Origin: Pseudoprevotella muciniphila
GTDB lineage: Bacteria; Bacteroidota; Bacteroidia; Bacteroidales; Bacteroidaceae
Length of the DNA stretch: 64,000 nt
Assembly (NCBI RefSeq): GCF_003265305.2
Contig: NZ_CP033459.1
Span: 992,001 to 1,056,000, forward strand
Direction: 5' to 3'
Part shown: in pieces, positions 1 through 8,705 of the stretch
How positions within the stretch are numbered: position 1 is the first letter of the stretch
How the letters are laid out: each line of letters opens with the position of its first letter
Position numbers and translations under genes: made by a program
The notes under the pieces: generated by a model
Told to the model about the DNA's origin: nothing
Seen by the model: the letters and a program-made list of their open reading frames with translations, nothing else
Database searches by the model: none

Positions 1-20
1 CACATACGGGATTTTTTCAG

Positions 21-28
21 TATTTTTG
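21..28 (+). promoter_or_regulatory. Candidate -7 box upstream of dxs
   Basis: TATTTTTG matches the Bacteroidetes -7 consensus TAnnTTTG and lies about 80 bases before the dxs start. The matching -33 element would fall just outside the window, so only half of the promoter can be judged. Confidence 0.4.
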
Positions 29-109
29 CCTTTTGAAATTGGGTTATTGCGCCTTTTGCACAAATCTGCCGATTGGGACAAATAAATCGGTTTGACCCAC
101 ACAACAGTT

Positions 110-2002
110 ATGGAACTGAAAATTTTACCGAACATCAACACGCCTGAAGACCTCCGCCAACTGCCAGAGGAGCAACTTTCTGCGCTCTGCGAAGAACTGC
201 GGTCGGACATTGTCAGTGAACTCTCTGTCAATCCCGGACACTTGGCGTCGAGCCTCGGTGTGATAGAACTCACCGTGGCCCTGCACTATGTGTTCAGCAC
301 GCCCTACGACCGCATCGTGTGGGACGTGGGGCATCAGGCATACGCCCACAAAATCCTCACCGGACGCCGCGACCTTTTCAAGACAAACCGCAAGTTTGGC
401 GGGCTGCGCCCTTTCCCCTCGCCCGATGAGAGCGAGTACGACACGTTTGCCTGCGGTCATGCCAGCAACTCCATCTCGGCTGCGCTCGGCATGTCGGTGG
501 CTGCCATGCAGAAGAAGGAAGAAGACAGGCACATCGTGGCTGTCATCGGCGATGGTGCCATGAGTGGCGGTCTGGCTTTCGAGGGACTGAACAATGCCTC
601 CGACAAGCCCAATAACATGCTCATCATCCTCAACGACAACAACATGAGCATCGACCAGAGTGTGGGCGGCATGAAACAATACTTGCTTAATCTCCACACC
701 AGCAGTACCTACAACCGCCTGCGCTTCCGTGCAGCGCGCACACTGCAGAAGTGGGGCATCATCGATGAAAACCGTCGCAGAACCATCCTTCGCTTCAACA
801 ATGCCATGAAATCCCTCATCACCCGTCAGAAGAACATTTTTGAGGGCATGGACATCCGCTATTTCGGACCCATGGATGGCCACGACATCAAGCAACTGGT
901 GCGTGTGCTGAAGGAAATAAAGGACATGAAAGGGCCGAAGTTGCTCCACATCAAGACCACAAAAGGTAAGGGCTATCAACCTGCCGAAGAAGAAGCCACC
1001 ATCTGGCACGCACCAGGCAAATTCGATGCCGAAACGGGTGAGCGCAAGGTGGATGAAACACCGAAGCCTCCAAAGTTTCAGGACGTGTTTGGTGAGACCA
1101 TTCTCGAACTGGCACGTCGCAACCCGCGCATCGTGGGCATCACACCTGCCATGCCCACTGGTTGCTCGCTGAGTCTGATGATGAAAGAAATGCCCGAGCG
1201 CACCTACGATGTGGGCATAGCCGAAGGACATGCAGCCACCTTTGCCGGCGGACTCGCCAAAGAAGGCATGCAGCCCTTCTGCAACATCTATTCCGCCTTC
1301 TCGCAGCGCGCCTACGACAACATCATTCACGATGTGGCGCTCCTCGACCTGCCCGTCGTGTTCTGTCTTGACCGCGCCGGACTTGTGGGCGAAGACGGTC
1401 CGACCCATCACGGCGCATTCGACCTCGCTGCCCTGCGCCCCATACCCAACGTAACCATCGCCTCGCCCTACGACGAGCACGAACTGCGACGGCTGATGTA
1501 CACCGCGCAACTGCCCGGCAAGGGCACTTTCGTGATTCGCTATCCTCGCGGGCGCGGCGAACTGCTCGACTGGCAATGTCCGCTCGAAGAAGTGCCCGTA
1601 GGCAAGGGGCGCACCATCAAGGAAGGCACCGACCTCGCCGTCATCTCGCTCGGACCCATCGGAAAGGACGCAACGAGAGCCATTGCAGAGGCAGAGCGCA
1701 CACTCGGGTGCAGCATAGCCCACTATGACCTGCGCTTCCTCAAACCAATAGACGAGGAAATGCTTAGCGAAATAGGTAGCAAATTCAGCAAAGTCATCAC
1801 CATTGAGGACGGTGTGAAAGCAGGAGGAATGGGTAGCGCTGTGCTCGAATACTTCAGCGACAAAGGCACAGTGCCGCACCTCGTGCGCCTCGGACTGCCC
1901 GACTCGTTTGTACCTCACGGCAGTGTGGCAGAAGAGCGTCGGCTCGTGGGACTCGACAACGATAGCATCGTTCAGACCATCTCCTCTTTGCTCAAAGCAT
2001 AA
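110..2002 (+). CDS. dxs: 1-deoxy-D-xylulose-5-phosphate synthase
   Basis: Condenses pyruvate with glyceraldehyde 3-phosphate to give DXP, the first step of the methylerythritol phosphate route to isoprenoids; its product also feeds thiamine and pyridoxal synthesis. It is a cytosolic thiamine-diphosphate enzyme. The protein is 630 residues, normal for the family. The TPP/Mg motif GDGAMSGG followed by NDNNMSI is visible in the N-terminal third. The central pyrimidine-binding domain has [11 protein letters not shown] and [11 protein letters not shown], and a transketolase C-terminal domain ends the protein. I chose the ATG at 110 because the upstream in-frame TTG at 92 adds only a short non-conserved stretch and the family's N-terminus aligns at MELKILP. 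trkA follows after 62 bases, an order found in other Bacteroidales. Confidence 0.97.
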   Translation: MELKILPNINTPEDLRQLPEEQLSALCEELRSDIVSELSVNPGHLASSLGVIELTVALHYVFSTPYDRIVWDVGHQAYAHKILTGRRDLFKTNRKFGGLRPFPSPDESEYDTFACGHASNSISAALGMSVAAMQKKEEDRHIVAVIGDGAMSGGLAFEGLNNASDKPNNMLIILNDNNMSIDQSVGGMKQYLLNLHTSSTYNRLRFRAARTLQKWGIIDENRRRTILRFNNAMKSLITRQKNIFEGMDIRYFGPMDGHDIKQLVRVLKEIKDMKGPKLLHIKTTKGKGYQPAEEEATIWHAPGKFDAETGERKVDETPKPPKFQDVFGETILELARRNPRIVGITPAMPTGCSLSLMMKEMPERTYDVGIAEGHAATFAGGLAKEGMQPFCNIYSAFSQRAYDNIIHDVALLDLPVVFCLDRAGLVGEDGPTHHGAFDLAALRPIPNVTIASPYDEHELRRLMYTAQLPGKGTFVIRYPRGRGELLDWQCPLEEVPVGKGRTIKEGTDLAVISLGPIGKDATRAIAEAERTLGCSIAHYDLRFLKPIDEEMLSEIGSKFSKVITIEDGVKAGGMGSAVLEYFSDKGTVPHLVRLGLPDSFVPHGSVAEERRLVGLDNDSIVQTISSLLKA

Positions 2003-2064
2003 GCATCATTGCGGCACATCAAAAACAGTAAGAAATACAACATTAGGACAACAAGTTTTTCATC

Positions 2065-3414
2065 ATGAAAATCGTCATAGCAGGAGCAGGAGCAGTAGGA
2101 AAACACCTCGCCCGTCTCCTCGTAAAGGAACAGCACGACATTACCATCATCGACGAGAGCCAAGAGAAGTTGGAAAGCATCTCGAGCAATCTTGATTTGC
2201 GCCAACTACAAGGCAACCCCATGTCCATCGGAGTGCTTAAGACTGCCAATGTGCAGAATTCGGACCTCTTCATCGCCGTAACACCCGATGAGGCACACAA
2301 CCTCACCTGCTGTATGCTGGCAGCAAAGATGGGGGCGGAAAAGACCGTGGCACGGGTGGACAATCCGGAATTCACACTCGAGGCTGAAACCACTTTCTTC
2401 AAGAAGATGGGAGTGGGCAGCATCATCTACCCCGAACTCCTCGCCGGCAAGGAAATCGTGTCGAACCTCAAGAGGAGTTGGATCAGGCAATGGACAGAGT
2501 TCCAGAACGGCAAACTCATCATGCTTGGCATCAAGGTCAGAGCCAATGCCAGCATAGTAACCGAAGACAAGCCCATCAAGGAAATCTGTGGTTCCGATGC
2601 ACCATTCCACATCGTAGCCATCAAGCGCGGCAATGATACCATCATTCCGCACGGCGACGACTTCGTTTGCCACGACGACATCGCCTTCTTCATGACCACA
2701 CCCGAACACACGGCGCACATCCGCCAAATCACGGGTAAGGAAGACTATCCCGAAGTAAAAACACTTATGATTCTCGGCGGCAGCGACACCACGAAACAGA
2801 CCGTTTCTCTCCTGCCCAAAAGCATATCCACACGCATCTTCGAGAAGAGCCAGAAGCGTTGCGAAGAGTTCAACAGGGTGATAGACACCGACCACATCAT
2901 GATGATTCACGGCGACGGTACCGACACCGACCTTCTGGAAGAAGAAAACATCGACAAATGCGATGCCTTTGCCGCCCTGACCGACAATTCGGAAAAGAAC
3001 ATACTCGCCTGCGTCATGGCAAAGCAGAAAGGGGTGCGCAAGACGGTGGCTATCGTGGAAAATACCGACTATATCAGCATGGCTGAAAATCTCGGCATCG
3101 GCACCATACTCAACAAAAAGACAATCGCCGCCAGCCACATCTACCGCATGCTGCTCAAGGCGGACACCACATCGGTGAAGAGCCTCACCGTGGCGAATGC
3201 CGACGTGGCGGAATTCCCCGTGATGGAGAACGCGAAAGTAACCAGGCACCCTATCAAGGACCTCAACCTGCCAGCAAGCATCAACATCGGTGGCATCGTG
3301 CGCAACGGACGGGGCATACTGCCAAACGGCAACACACAGATTCTGCCCGGAGACACGGTGGTGGCATTCTGCCTTGAAAGCAACATCAAGAAACTGGAAC
3401 AGTACTTCAAATGA
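2065..3414 (+). CDS. trkA: Trk potassium uptake regulator TrkA
   Basis: Cytoplasmic nucleotide-binding regulatory subunit that gates the TrkH potassium channel. The 449-residue protein has the usual duplicated layout: an RCK/TrkA_N Rossmann domain beginning with GAGAVG at about residues 7-12, a TrkA_C domain, a second Rossmann-like domain starting near residue 230 (LMILGGSDT, a degenerate glycine motif) and a second TrkA_C domain. Its stop codon overlaps the trkH start by 4 bases (ATGA), so the two are very likely translationally coupled. The degenerate second glycine motif suggests that the N-terminal half is the main NAD(H) site; this is inference. Confidence 0.96.
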   Translation: MKIVIAGAGAVGKHLARLLVKEQHDITIIDESQEKLESISSNLDLRQLQGNPMSIGVLKTANVQNSDLFIAVTPDEAHNLTCCMLAAKMGAEKTVARVDNPEFTLEAETTFFKKMGVGSIIYPELLAGKEIVSNLKRSWIRQWTEFQNGKLIMLGIKVRANASIVTEDKPIKEICGSDAPFHIVAIKRGNDTIIPHGDDFVCHDDIAFFMTTPEHTAHIRQITGKEDYPEVKTLMILGGSDTTKQTVSLLPKSISTRIFEKSQKRCEEFNRVIDTDHIMMIHGDGTDTDLLEEENIDKCDAFAALTDNSEKNILACVMAKQKGVRKTVAIVENTDYISMAENLGIGTILNKKTIAASHIYRMLLKADTTSVKSLTVANADVAEFPVMENAKVTRHPIKDLNLPASINIGGIVRNGRGILPNGNTQILPGDTVVAFCLESNIKKLEQYFK

Positions 3415-4865
3415 TCAATTATAAAATCATTGCAAGAATTCTGTGTTCGATGGCGGTTTTGGAGACCATCCTACTCATTGTGGCTCTCGCCGTGGGCATC
3501 TTCTACGGCGAGTCAGGATTGAGTAATTTCTATTGGTCGGTCGCCATCTCATCAGCAATAGCCATCGCTTTGCATCTTTTCGGAAAAGACTCACAGGGAA
3601 GGATGACACGTCGCGAAGGCTACCTGTCCGTAGCAGCCACATGGACACTGTTCACCATTATCGGTGCACTCCCTTTCATCTTCGGTTGCTCCACAGAACG
3701 CATTTCAGTGGCATTTTTCGAAGCGGTGTCGGGTTTCACCACCACAGGTGCCACAGCACTCGGCAACCTCGACACACTGCCCCACTCCATCCTGTTCTGG
3801 CGGTCGCTGATGCACTGGCTCGGCGGTTTGGGCATCGTGTTCTTCACCGTGGCAGTACTTCCCTCGCTCGGCACGGGTGCCACAAAACTCTTTGCAGCCG
3901 AAGCCACGGGGGTATCGGTCGGCAAACTGCACCCGCGTGTGCAGACCACAGCCCGCTACATCTGGGGCATCTACATCTCGCTATTTGTGGCTTGCATGTT
4001 CTCGCTGAAAATAGCAGGCATGGGATGGTTCGATGCCATCAATCACGCCATGTCTACAGTGTCAAGTGGTGGTTTCTCCACACATCAGGAAAGCATTGGC
4101 TACTTCCACTCGCCTGCCATAGAATACGTGCTCATCCTCTTTATGTTCCTCTCGGGTGTGAGTTTCACGATGCTGTTCTTCTTATTCATCAAGCACAATT
4201 TCAAGTATGTGTTCCGCGATGGAGAATTGCGCACATATATCTATATCCTGTTGGGCAGCACGGCTCTCATCACTGTTTGTCTACTCTTCGATGGCGACAA
4301 GGTCTTTTCCGACTTCCGCAACGCCTTATTCCATGTGGTGTCGATTCAGACCACAACAGGTTTCACAACAAACGACTTCATGGTATGGCCGCGCCTAACA
4401 TGGGTCATCCTTCTCGTCATCTCGGTGATAGGTTCCTGCTCGGGATCCACGGCAGGTGGTGTGAAGTGTGTCAGGCTTGTTGCGGCACTGAAAATCCTGC
4501 AGAACGAGTTCAAGCGTATTCTCCACCCTAAGGCAGTACTACCGGTGAGGATAGGTAGCCATACCATTGCAGAGGACATCATCCGCACCATCTTCGCCTT
4601 CTTCACGATATACATCATCATCGCCATAGCAGGCACCATGTGCTACACACTCATGGACATGCCGCTGCTCGATGCCTTCGGTGTAACAATAGCCCTTCTG
4701 GGTAACATAGGACCCGCCCTCGGACACACCATAGGCGCCGTGAATCCTATGGGCCTACTGCCCGACGAAGGGCTGTGGCTCGGCAGTTTCCTGATGCTCG
4801 CCGGACGCCTCGAAATCTTCGTCTTTATCCTGCCATTCATACCCAGATTCTGGAAAAAAGACTGA
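3411..4865 (+). CDS. trkH: Trk potassium transporter membrane subunit TrkH
   Basis: Integral membrane potassium-translocating subunit that works with TrkA. The 484-residue protein shows many hydrophobic segments and the four pore-loop filters expected of the SKT superfamily: SGFTTTGATALG, STVSSGGFSTH, TTTGFTTND and GSCSGSTAGGVK, each carrying a conserved glycine. The length is normal. It overlaps trkA by 4 bases and is followed after 51 bases by a DUF2461 gene with no clear terminator between them, so co-transcription is likely. Confidence 0.96.
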   Translation: MINYKIIARILCSMAVLETILLIVALAVGIFYGESGLSNFYWSVAISSAIAIALHLFGKDSQGRMTRREGYLSVAATWTLFTIIGALPFIFGCSTERISVAFFEAVSGFTTTGATALGNLDTLPHSILFWRSLMHWLGGLGIVFFTVAVLPSLGTGATKLFAAEATGVSVGKLHPRVQTTARYIWGIYISLFVACMFSLKIAGMGWFDAINHAMSTVSSGGFSTHQESIGYFHSPAIEYVLILFMFLSGVSFTMLFFLFIKHNFKYVFRDGELRTYIYILLGSTALITVCLLFDGDKVFSDFRNALFHVVSIQTTTGFTTNDFMVWPRLTWVILLVISVIGSCSGSTAGGVKCVRLVAALKILQNEFKRILHPKAVLPVRIGSHTIAEDIIRTIFAFFTIYIIIAIAGTMCYTLMDMPLLDAFGVTIALLGNIGPALGHTIGAVNPMGLLPDEGLWLGSFLMLAGRLEIFVFILPFIPRFWKKD

Positions 4866-4916
4866 GAACAAAGGGCTGTCCCGACAAAACAGCAACCTTA
4901 ACGCATTCAGCACCTT

Positions 4917-5579
4917 ATGAGAGAAAAGATTTTCACCTTCCTTCGCCACATAGCAGCACACAACGACCGCGAATGGTTTAAGGCTCACCGCGCAGAATAC
5001 GATGAAGCGCGATCCATCTTCGAGGACATGGCGCAGACGCTCATCAACCGCATCAGTGCCTTCGACCCCGAAGTGGCAAACGTACCGCTAAAAAGCACGC
5101 TCTACCGCTTCTATCGCGACACACGCTTCTCGCCCGACAAATCACCCTACAAACGCCACTTCGGCACATACATCAACACGATGGGCAAAAAGTCCTTCCA
5201 CGGCGGCTACTATTTCCACATCGAGCCTGGCAACAGCATGGTGGCATGCGGATCCTACTGGTTGCCGGCGGATGTACTGAATGCCGTGCGAAACAGCATC
5301 ATAGTGGACATCGACCGCTTCCGCAGCATCGTGGAAGACCCGGAATTCAAGAGCCTGTATCCCGTCATAGGCCTCGACACGCTGAAAACCCTGCCTAAAG
5401 GCTTCCCGCGCGACTTCCCGTACCCCCAGTATCTCCGCCCGAAGGACTATGCCACATGGACCGCCATGACGGAGGAAGAAATCCTCTCCGACGACTGGGC
5501 AGACATCGCCACATACCGGTTCAAGGTGGTGAAACCGCTCATCGACTTCATCAACGAGACCGTAGACGACTATCTATAG
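4917..5579 (+). CDS. DUF2461 domain protein
   Basis: A 220-residue soluble protein of the DUF2461 (TIGR02453) family, recognisable from the N-terminal FLRHIAAHNDREWFKAH segment, the FYRDTRFSPDKSPYK motif at about residues 63-77 and the HGGYYFHIEPG segment. The biochemical function of the family is unknown. No signal peptide or membrane segment is seen. It follows trkH closely, and the next gene starts 51 bases later, after a short run of TATCTATAG-like repeats. Confidence 0.85.
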   Translation: MREKIFTFLRHIAAHNDREWFKAHRAEYDEARSIFEDMAQTLINRISAFDPEVANVPLKSTLYRFYRDTRFSPDKSPYKRHFGTYINTMGKKSFHGGYYFHIEPGNSMVACGSYWLPADVLNAVRNSIIVDIDRFRSIVEDPEFKSLYPVIGLDTLKTLPKGFPRDFPYPQYLRPKDYATWTAMTEEEILSDDWADIATYRFKVVKPLIDFINETVDDYL

Positions 5580-5606
5580 TATCTATAGCATCTATAACTT
5601 CTATAA
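5569..5606 (+). repeat. Short direct repeat (CTATAG/CTATAA)
   Basis: Four near-copies of a TATCTATAG-like decamer (with variants CTATAA and TTCTATAA) run from the end of the DUF2461 gene into the spacer before the M49 peptidase gene. It is too short to call a mobile element and may simply be a slippage tract. Confidence 0.5.
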
Positions 5607-5630
5607 AAACTAAGACAAAGTAAAAACCAA

Positions 5631-7694
5631 ATGAAAAAAATACTGACAACAATGCTTATAGCAACTTCTGCGGTGGGAGCCACTGCACAGACAGACAATT
5701 TCAAGTACACCGACGAACAGTTTGCCGACATCCAGATGCTGCGCTACAAGGTGGAAGATTTCGACAAACTCACGCTGAAACAGAAGACCTACGTCTATTA
5801 CCTCACGGAAGCCGCTCTCCAGGGGCGCGACATCCTTTTCGACCAGAACGGCCGTTATAACCTGCGCCTGCGCCGCGCATTTGAAGCGATTTATACCGAC
5901 TGGCAGGGCGACCGCACGAGCAAGGACTTCGAGGCGTTTGCCGTATATCTCAAGCGTCTGTGGTTTTCCAGCGGCATTCACCACCACTATGGCTGCGAGA
6001 AGTTCCAGGCCGATTTCTCTGAAGCGTGGCTGAAAGATGCCCTGATGCAGGTGTGGCAGAAAAAAGGTCTTCAGTCGCTCTGCACGGCTGACAACGCCGA
6101 AGCCTTGAGTGCCGAAGCAGCCTGCACACATTTCTTCAACGAGATCCGCCCCGTCATCTTCGACCCCGCTGTCATGCCGATGCGTGTGAACCAAAAAGAT
6201 GGCGACGACCTCATCCTGACCTCTGCCGAGAACTACTACGGCGAAGGCATCACGCAGGCTGAAGCAGAAGAATTCTACACACAGCGCAAACCTGCCAACG
6301 ACCCGCGCCCCGTCATGATGGGGCTAAACAGCCGCTTAGTGAAAGAAGACGGCGTGTTGCGCGAAAGAGTGTGGCGCGAATATGGGCTCTATGGCACAGC
6401 CATCACTAAAATCATAGAGAACCTCGAAAAAGCAAAACCCTTTGCCGACCGTCCGGAACAGGTCAAGGTGATAGACCGGCTCATAGAATACTACCGCACG
6501 GGCGACCTGCGCACATTCGACGAATACTGCATCCTCTGGCTCAAGGACACAGAGAGTCTCGTTGACTTTGTAAATGGCTTCACAGAGAGTTACGGCGACC
6601 CGCTCGGCATGAAAGCCTCATGGGAATCCATCGTCAACTACAAAGACCTCGAAGCCACCGAGCGCACGAAGAAACTTTCAGAGAACGCACAATGGTTCGA
6701 AGACAACTCACCAGCCGACCCACGCTTCAAGAAGGAGAAGGTGAAAGGCATTTCTGCAAAGGTCATTACCGCCGCCATCCTCGGTGGCGATCTCTACCCC
6801 AGCACAGCCATCGGCATCAACCTGCCGAACTCCGACTGGGTGCGCCGCGAGCACGGATCGAAGAGTGTAACCATCAGCAACCTCACTGGCGCATACGCCA
6901 AGGCTTCGCACGGCAGTGGATTCGACGAGGAATTCGTCATCGACCAAGCCACACGCGACCTCATCAACAAGTATGGCGACAACTGCGACGACTTGCACAC
7001 CGACCTGCACGAATGTCTCGGACATGGTAGCGGAAAACTCCTGCCGGGCACAGACCCCGACACGCTGAAGGCATACGGCAGCACCATCGAAGAAGGCAGG
7101 GCAGACATCTTCGCACTCTACTACCTTGCCGACCAGAAACTCGTGGACCTCGGGCTGACACCCGACCTCGAAGCCTACAAGTCGCAGTACTACACCTACA
7201 TGATGAACGGCCTCATGACACAACTCGTGCGCATCAAGCCGGGCAACACCATCGAAGAAGCACACATGCGCAACCGCGCCTTCATAGCCCACTGGGCATA
7301 CGAACACGGCAAGAAAGACAAGGTGGTGGAACTCGTAAAGAAAAAAGGCAAGACCTACGTCAGAATCAACGACTACGCCAAATTGCGCGACCTCTTCGCA
7401 GAACTTTTGGCTGAAGTGCAGCGCATCAAGAGCGAAGGCGACTACGAAGCAGCACGCAGACTGGTGGAAGACTATGGTGTAAAAGTGGATCCCGAACTCC
7501 ATAAGGAAGTGCTCGACCGCTATGCACGCCTCAACCTGAAACCTTACAAGGGCTTCATCAATCCCGTCTATACAGCCGTAAAGGATGCCAAAGGCAACAT
7601 CACCGATGTGAAGATTTCCTACGATGAGTCCTACGATGCACAGATGCTACGCTATAGTCGCGACTACAACACCCTGCCCGACATCAATGACTAA
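5631..7694 (+). CDS. Secreted dipeptidyl-peptidase III (family M49)
   Basis: Zinc metallopeptidase of family M49, which removes dipeptides from the N-terminus of short peptides. The zinc motif HECLGH lies at residues 460-465 and the third ligand sits in EEGRAD, Glu488 (compare HELLGH and EECRAE in human DPP III). The 687-residue length is close to that of other bacterial M49 enzymes. The N-terminus (MKKILTTMLIATSAVGATAQT) looks like a signal peptide cleaved after TAQ, so the enzyme probably works in the periplasm or is lipid-free exported. Its last codons overlap the start of the alkylation-repair gene by 8 bases, which indicates translational coupling between functionally unrelated genes. 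Confidence 0.93.
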   Translation: MKKILTTMLIATSAVGATAQTDNFKYTDEQFADIQMLRYKVEDFDKLTLKQKTYVYYLTEAALQGRDILFDQNGRYNLRLRRAFEAIYTDWQGDRTSKDFEAFAVYLKRLWFSSGIHHHYGCEKFQADFSEAWLKDALMQVWQKKGLQSLCTADNAEALSAEAACTHFFNEIRPVIFDPAVMPMRVNQKDGDDLILTSAENYYGEGITQAEAEEFYTQRKPANDPRPVMMGLNSRLVKEDGVLRERVWREYGLYGTAITKIIENLEKAKPFADRPEQVKVIDRLIEYYRTGDLRTFDEYCILWLKDTESLVDFVNGFTESYGDPLGMKASWESIVNYKDLEATERTKKLSENAQWFEDNSPADPRFKKEKVKGISAKVITAAILGGDLYPSTAIGINLPNSDWVRREHGSKSVTISNLTGAYAKASHGSGFDEEFVIDQATRDLINKYGDNCDDLHTDLHECLGHGSGKLLPGTDPDTLKAYGSTIEEGRADIFALYYLADQKLVDLGLTPDLEAYKSQYYTYMMNGLMTQLVRIKPGNTIEEAHMRNRAFIAHWAYEHGKKDKVVELVKKKGKTYVRINDYAKLRDLFAELLAEVQRIKSEGDYEAARRLVEDYGVKVDPELHKEVLDRYARLNLKPYKGFINPVYTAVKDAKGNITDVKISYDESYDAQMLRYSRDYNTLPDIND

Positions 7695-8298
7695 GACGAC
7701 AGAAGAACAGATAATACAGATCCACCGCGAGTTCCACAGCATGATGAACGGTCCCGTGAGCCAGTCGATGCGCGAAAAGGGACTGAAATACAAGGTAATT
7801 TTCGGTGTGGAACTACCGCGGTTGATGGCATTTGCCGCTACCCTGCCCCACACGCGCGAATTGGCACAGGCGCTATGGAAGGAAAACATCCGCGAGAGCC
7901 GCATCATAGCCCCCATGCTCATGCCAACCGAAGAATTCTGCCCCGAAATGGCAGATATCTGGCTCGAACAGGCGAACTATGCCGAGGAGGTGCAGTGCTG
8001 CGTGATGTACCTCTTCCAACGTCTGCCCTACGCCCCGCAAAAGGCATTCGAATGGATGGCAGACGAACGCTCCATGTTCCAGATGTGCGGATTCCAACTC
8101 ATCGCCCGGCTCTTCGCCAACGGCACGGAGGCATCGCCACGCGGAGAGGACGAATTTCTCGACCAGGCAGCAACAGCCCTCAACAGCAACGATTTCCATG
8201 TGCGCAAGGCAGCACACACCGCCATACTGAAATTCATGGACCTCAACCTGCGATGCGAACGACGCGGAGACAGCCTGCTCACTGACGCAGGGCTGTGA
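7687..8298 (+). CDS. AlkD-like DNA alkylation repair protein
   Basis: A 203-residue, all-helical protein of the DNA alkylation repair (HEAT-like repeat glycosylase, AlkD/AlkC) superfamily. Its members excise or bind alkylated bases; the activity of this particular subgroup is not established. I chose ATG 7687, inside the end of the M49 gene, because the homologous region starts at TEEQIIQIHREFHSMMNG; an upstream in-frame ATG at 7624 would only add sequence read out of frame from the M49 gene. The last 47 bases of the gene region are repeated at 8625-8672, after an inserted RhuM fragment. Confidence 0.85.
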   Translation: MTKTTEEQIIQIHREFHSMMNGPVSQSMREKGLKYKVIFGVELPRLMAFAATLPHTRELAQALWKENIRESRIIAPMLMPTEEFCPEMADIWLEQANYAEEVQCCVMYLFQRLPYAPQKAFEWMADERSMFQMCGFQLIARLFANGTEASPRGEDEFLDQAATALNSNDFHVRKAAHTAILKFMDLNLRCERRGDSLLTDAGL

Positions 8299-8299
8299 T
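8252..8299 (+). repeat. 48-bp direct repeat, copy 1 (3' end of the alkylation-repair gene)
   Basis: Matches 8625-8672 at 47 of 48 positions; the only difference is A at 8268 versus C at 8641. This copy encodes the genuine C-terminus of the AlkD-like protein and runs 1 base past its stop codon. Confidence 0.95.
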
Positions 8300-8342
8300 A
8301 ACAAGGACATATCGTTACATATATATATGGCCGGTTTTATAA

Positions 8343-8693
8343 ATGATAAACATGGAAAACAAATTGATGCCTAATGAAAATGGCAATATACTAATATATC
8401 AAAGTGAAGATGGCAAGACGCACATCGATGTGCGCATCGAACAGGAAACTGTATGGCTCACACAAGCACAACTGTGCGAACTTTATCAATCAAGTAAGTC
8501 GAATGTGAGCGAACACATCAAACACATTTTTGAGAACGGCGAACTTGAAGAAAATGCAGTTGTTCGGAAATTCCGAACAACTGCCGCTGATGGAAAATCA
8601 TACGAAGTCAATCATTACAATTTAGATGCGAACGACGCGGCGACAGCCTGCTCACTGACGCAGGGCTGTGATTTTCAACAAAAAAAACAGTAA
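8343..8693 (+). pseudogene. Truncated RhuM-family gene fused to the duplicated tail
   Basis: The first 95 or so residues match the start of RhuM (virulence RhuM family, a phage- and island-associated protein with an N-terminal winged-helix region). Recognisable stretches are VWLTQAQLCELYQ, SNVSEHIKHIF and VVRKFRTTAADGK, and the match ends at VNHYNLD. Full-length members are around 330 residues. Right after YNLD the reading frame enters the 48-bp repeat in a different frame from the repair gene and ends after about 22 unrelated residues. The gene is therefore broken at the junction 8624/8625. The start could be 8343 or the in-frame ATG at 8352. Whether the fragment is expressed is unknown. Confidence 0.85.
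8625..8672 (+). repeat. 48-bp direct repeat, copy 2
   Basis: Second copy of the alkylation-repair gene 3' end, placed 373 bases downstream of copy 1, at the right-hand junction of the RhuM fragment. The sulfatase gene begins 33 bases later. Confidence 0.95.
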
Positions 8694-8705
8694 AAGTTCT
8701 TCCTC

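Noticed and set aside
125-1918. A 597-codon open frame on the minus strand opposite dxs
   Set aside because: It is a by-product of codon bias in dxs; the translation resembles no protein family and dxs itself is unmistakable.
8252-8672. Ordinary transposon target-site duplication
   Set aside because: The repeat is 48 bases long, coincides with a gene end and has no inverted ends or transposase in between.
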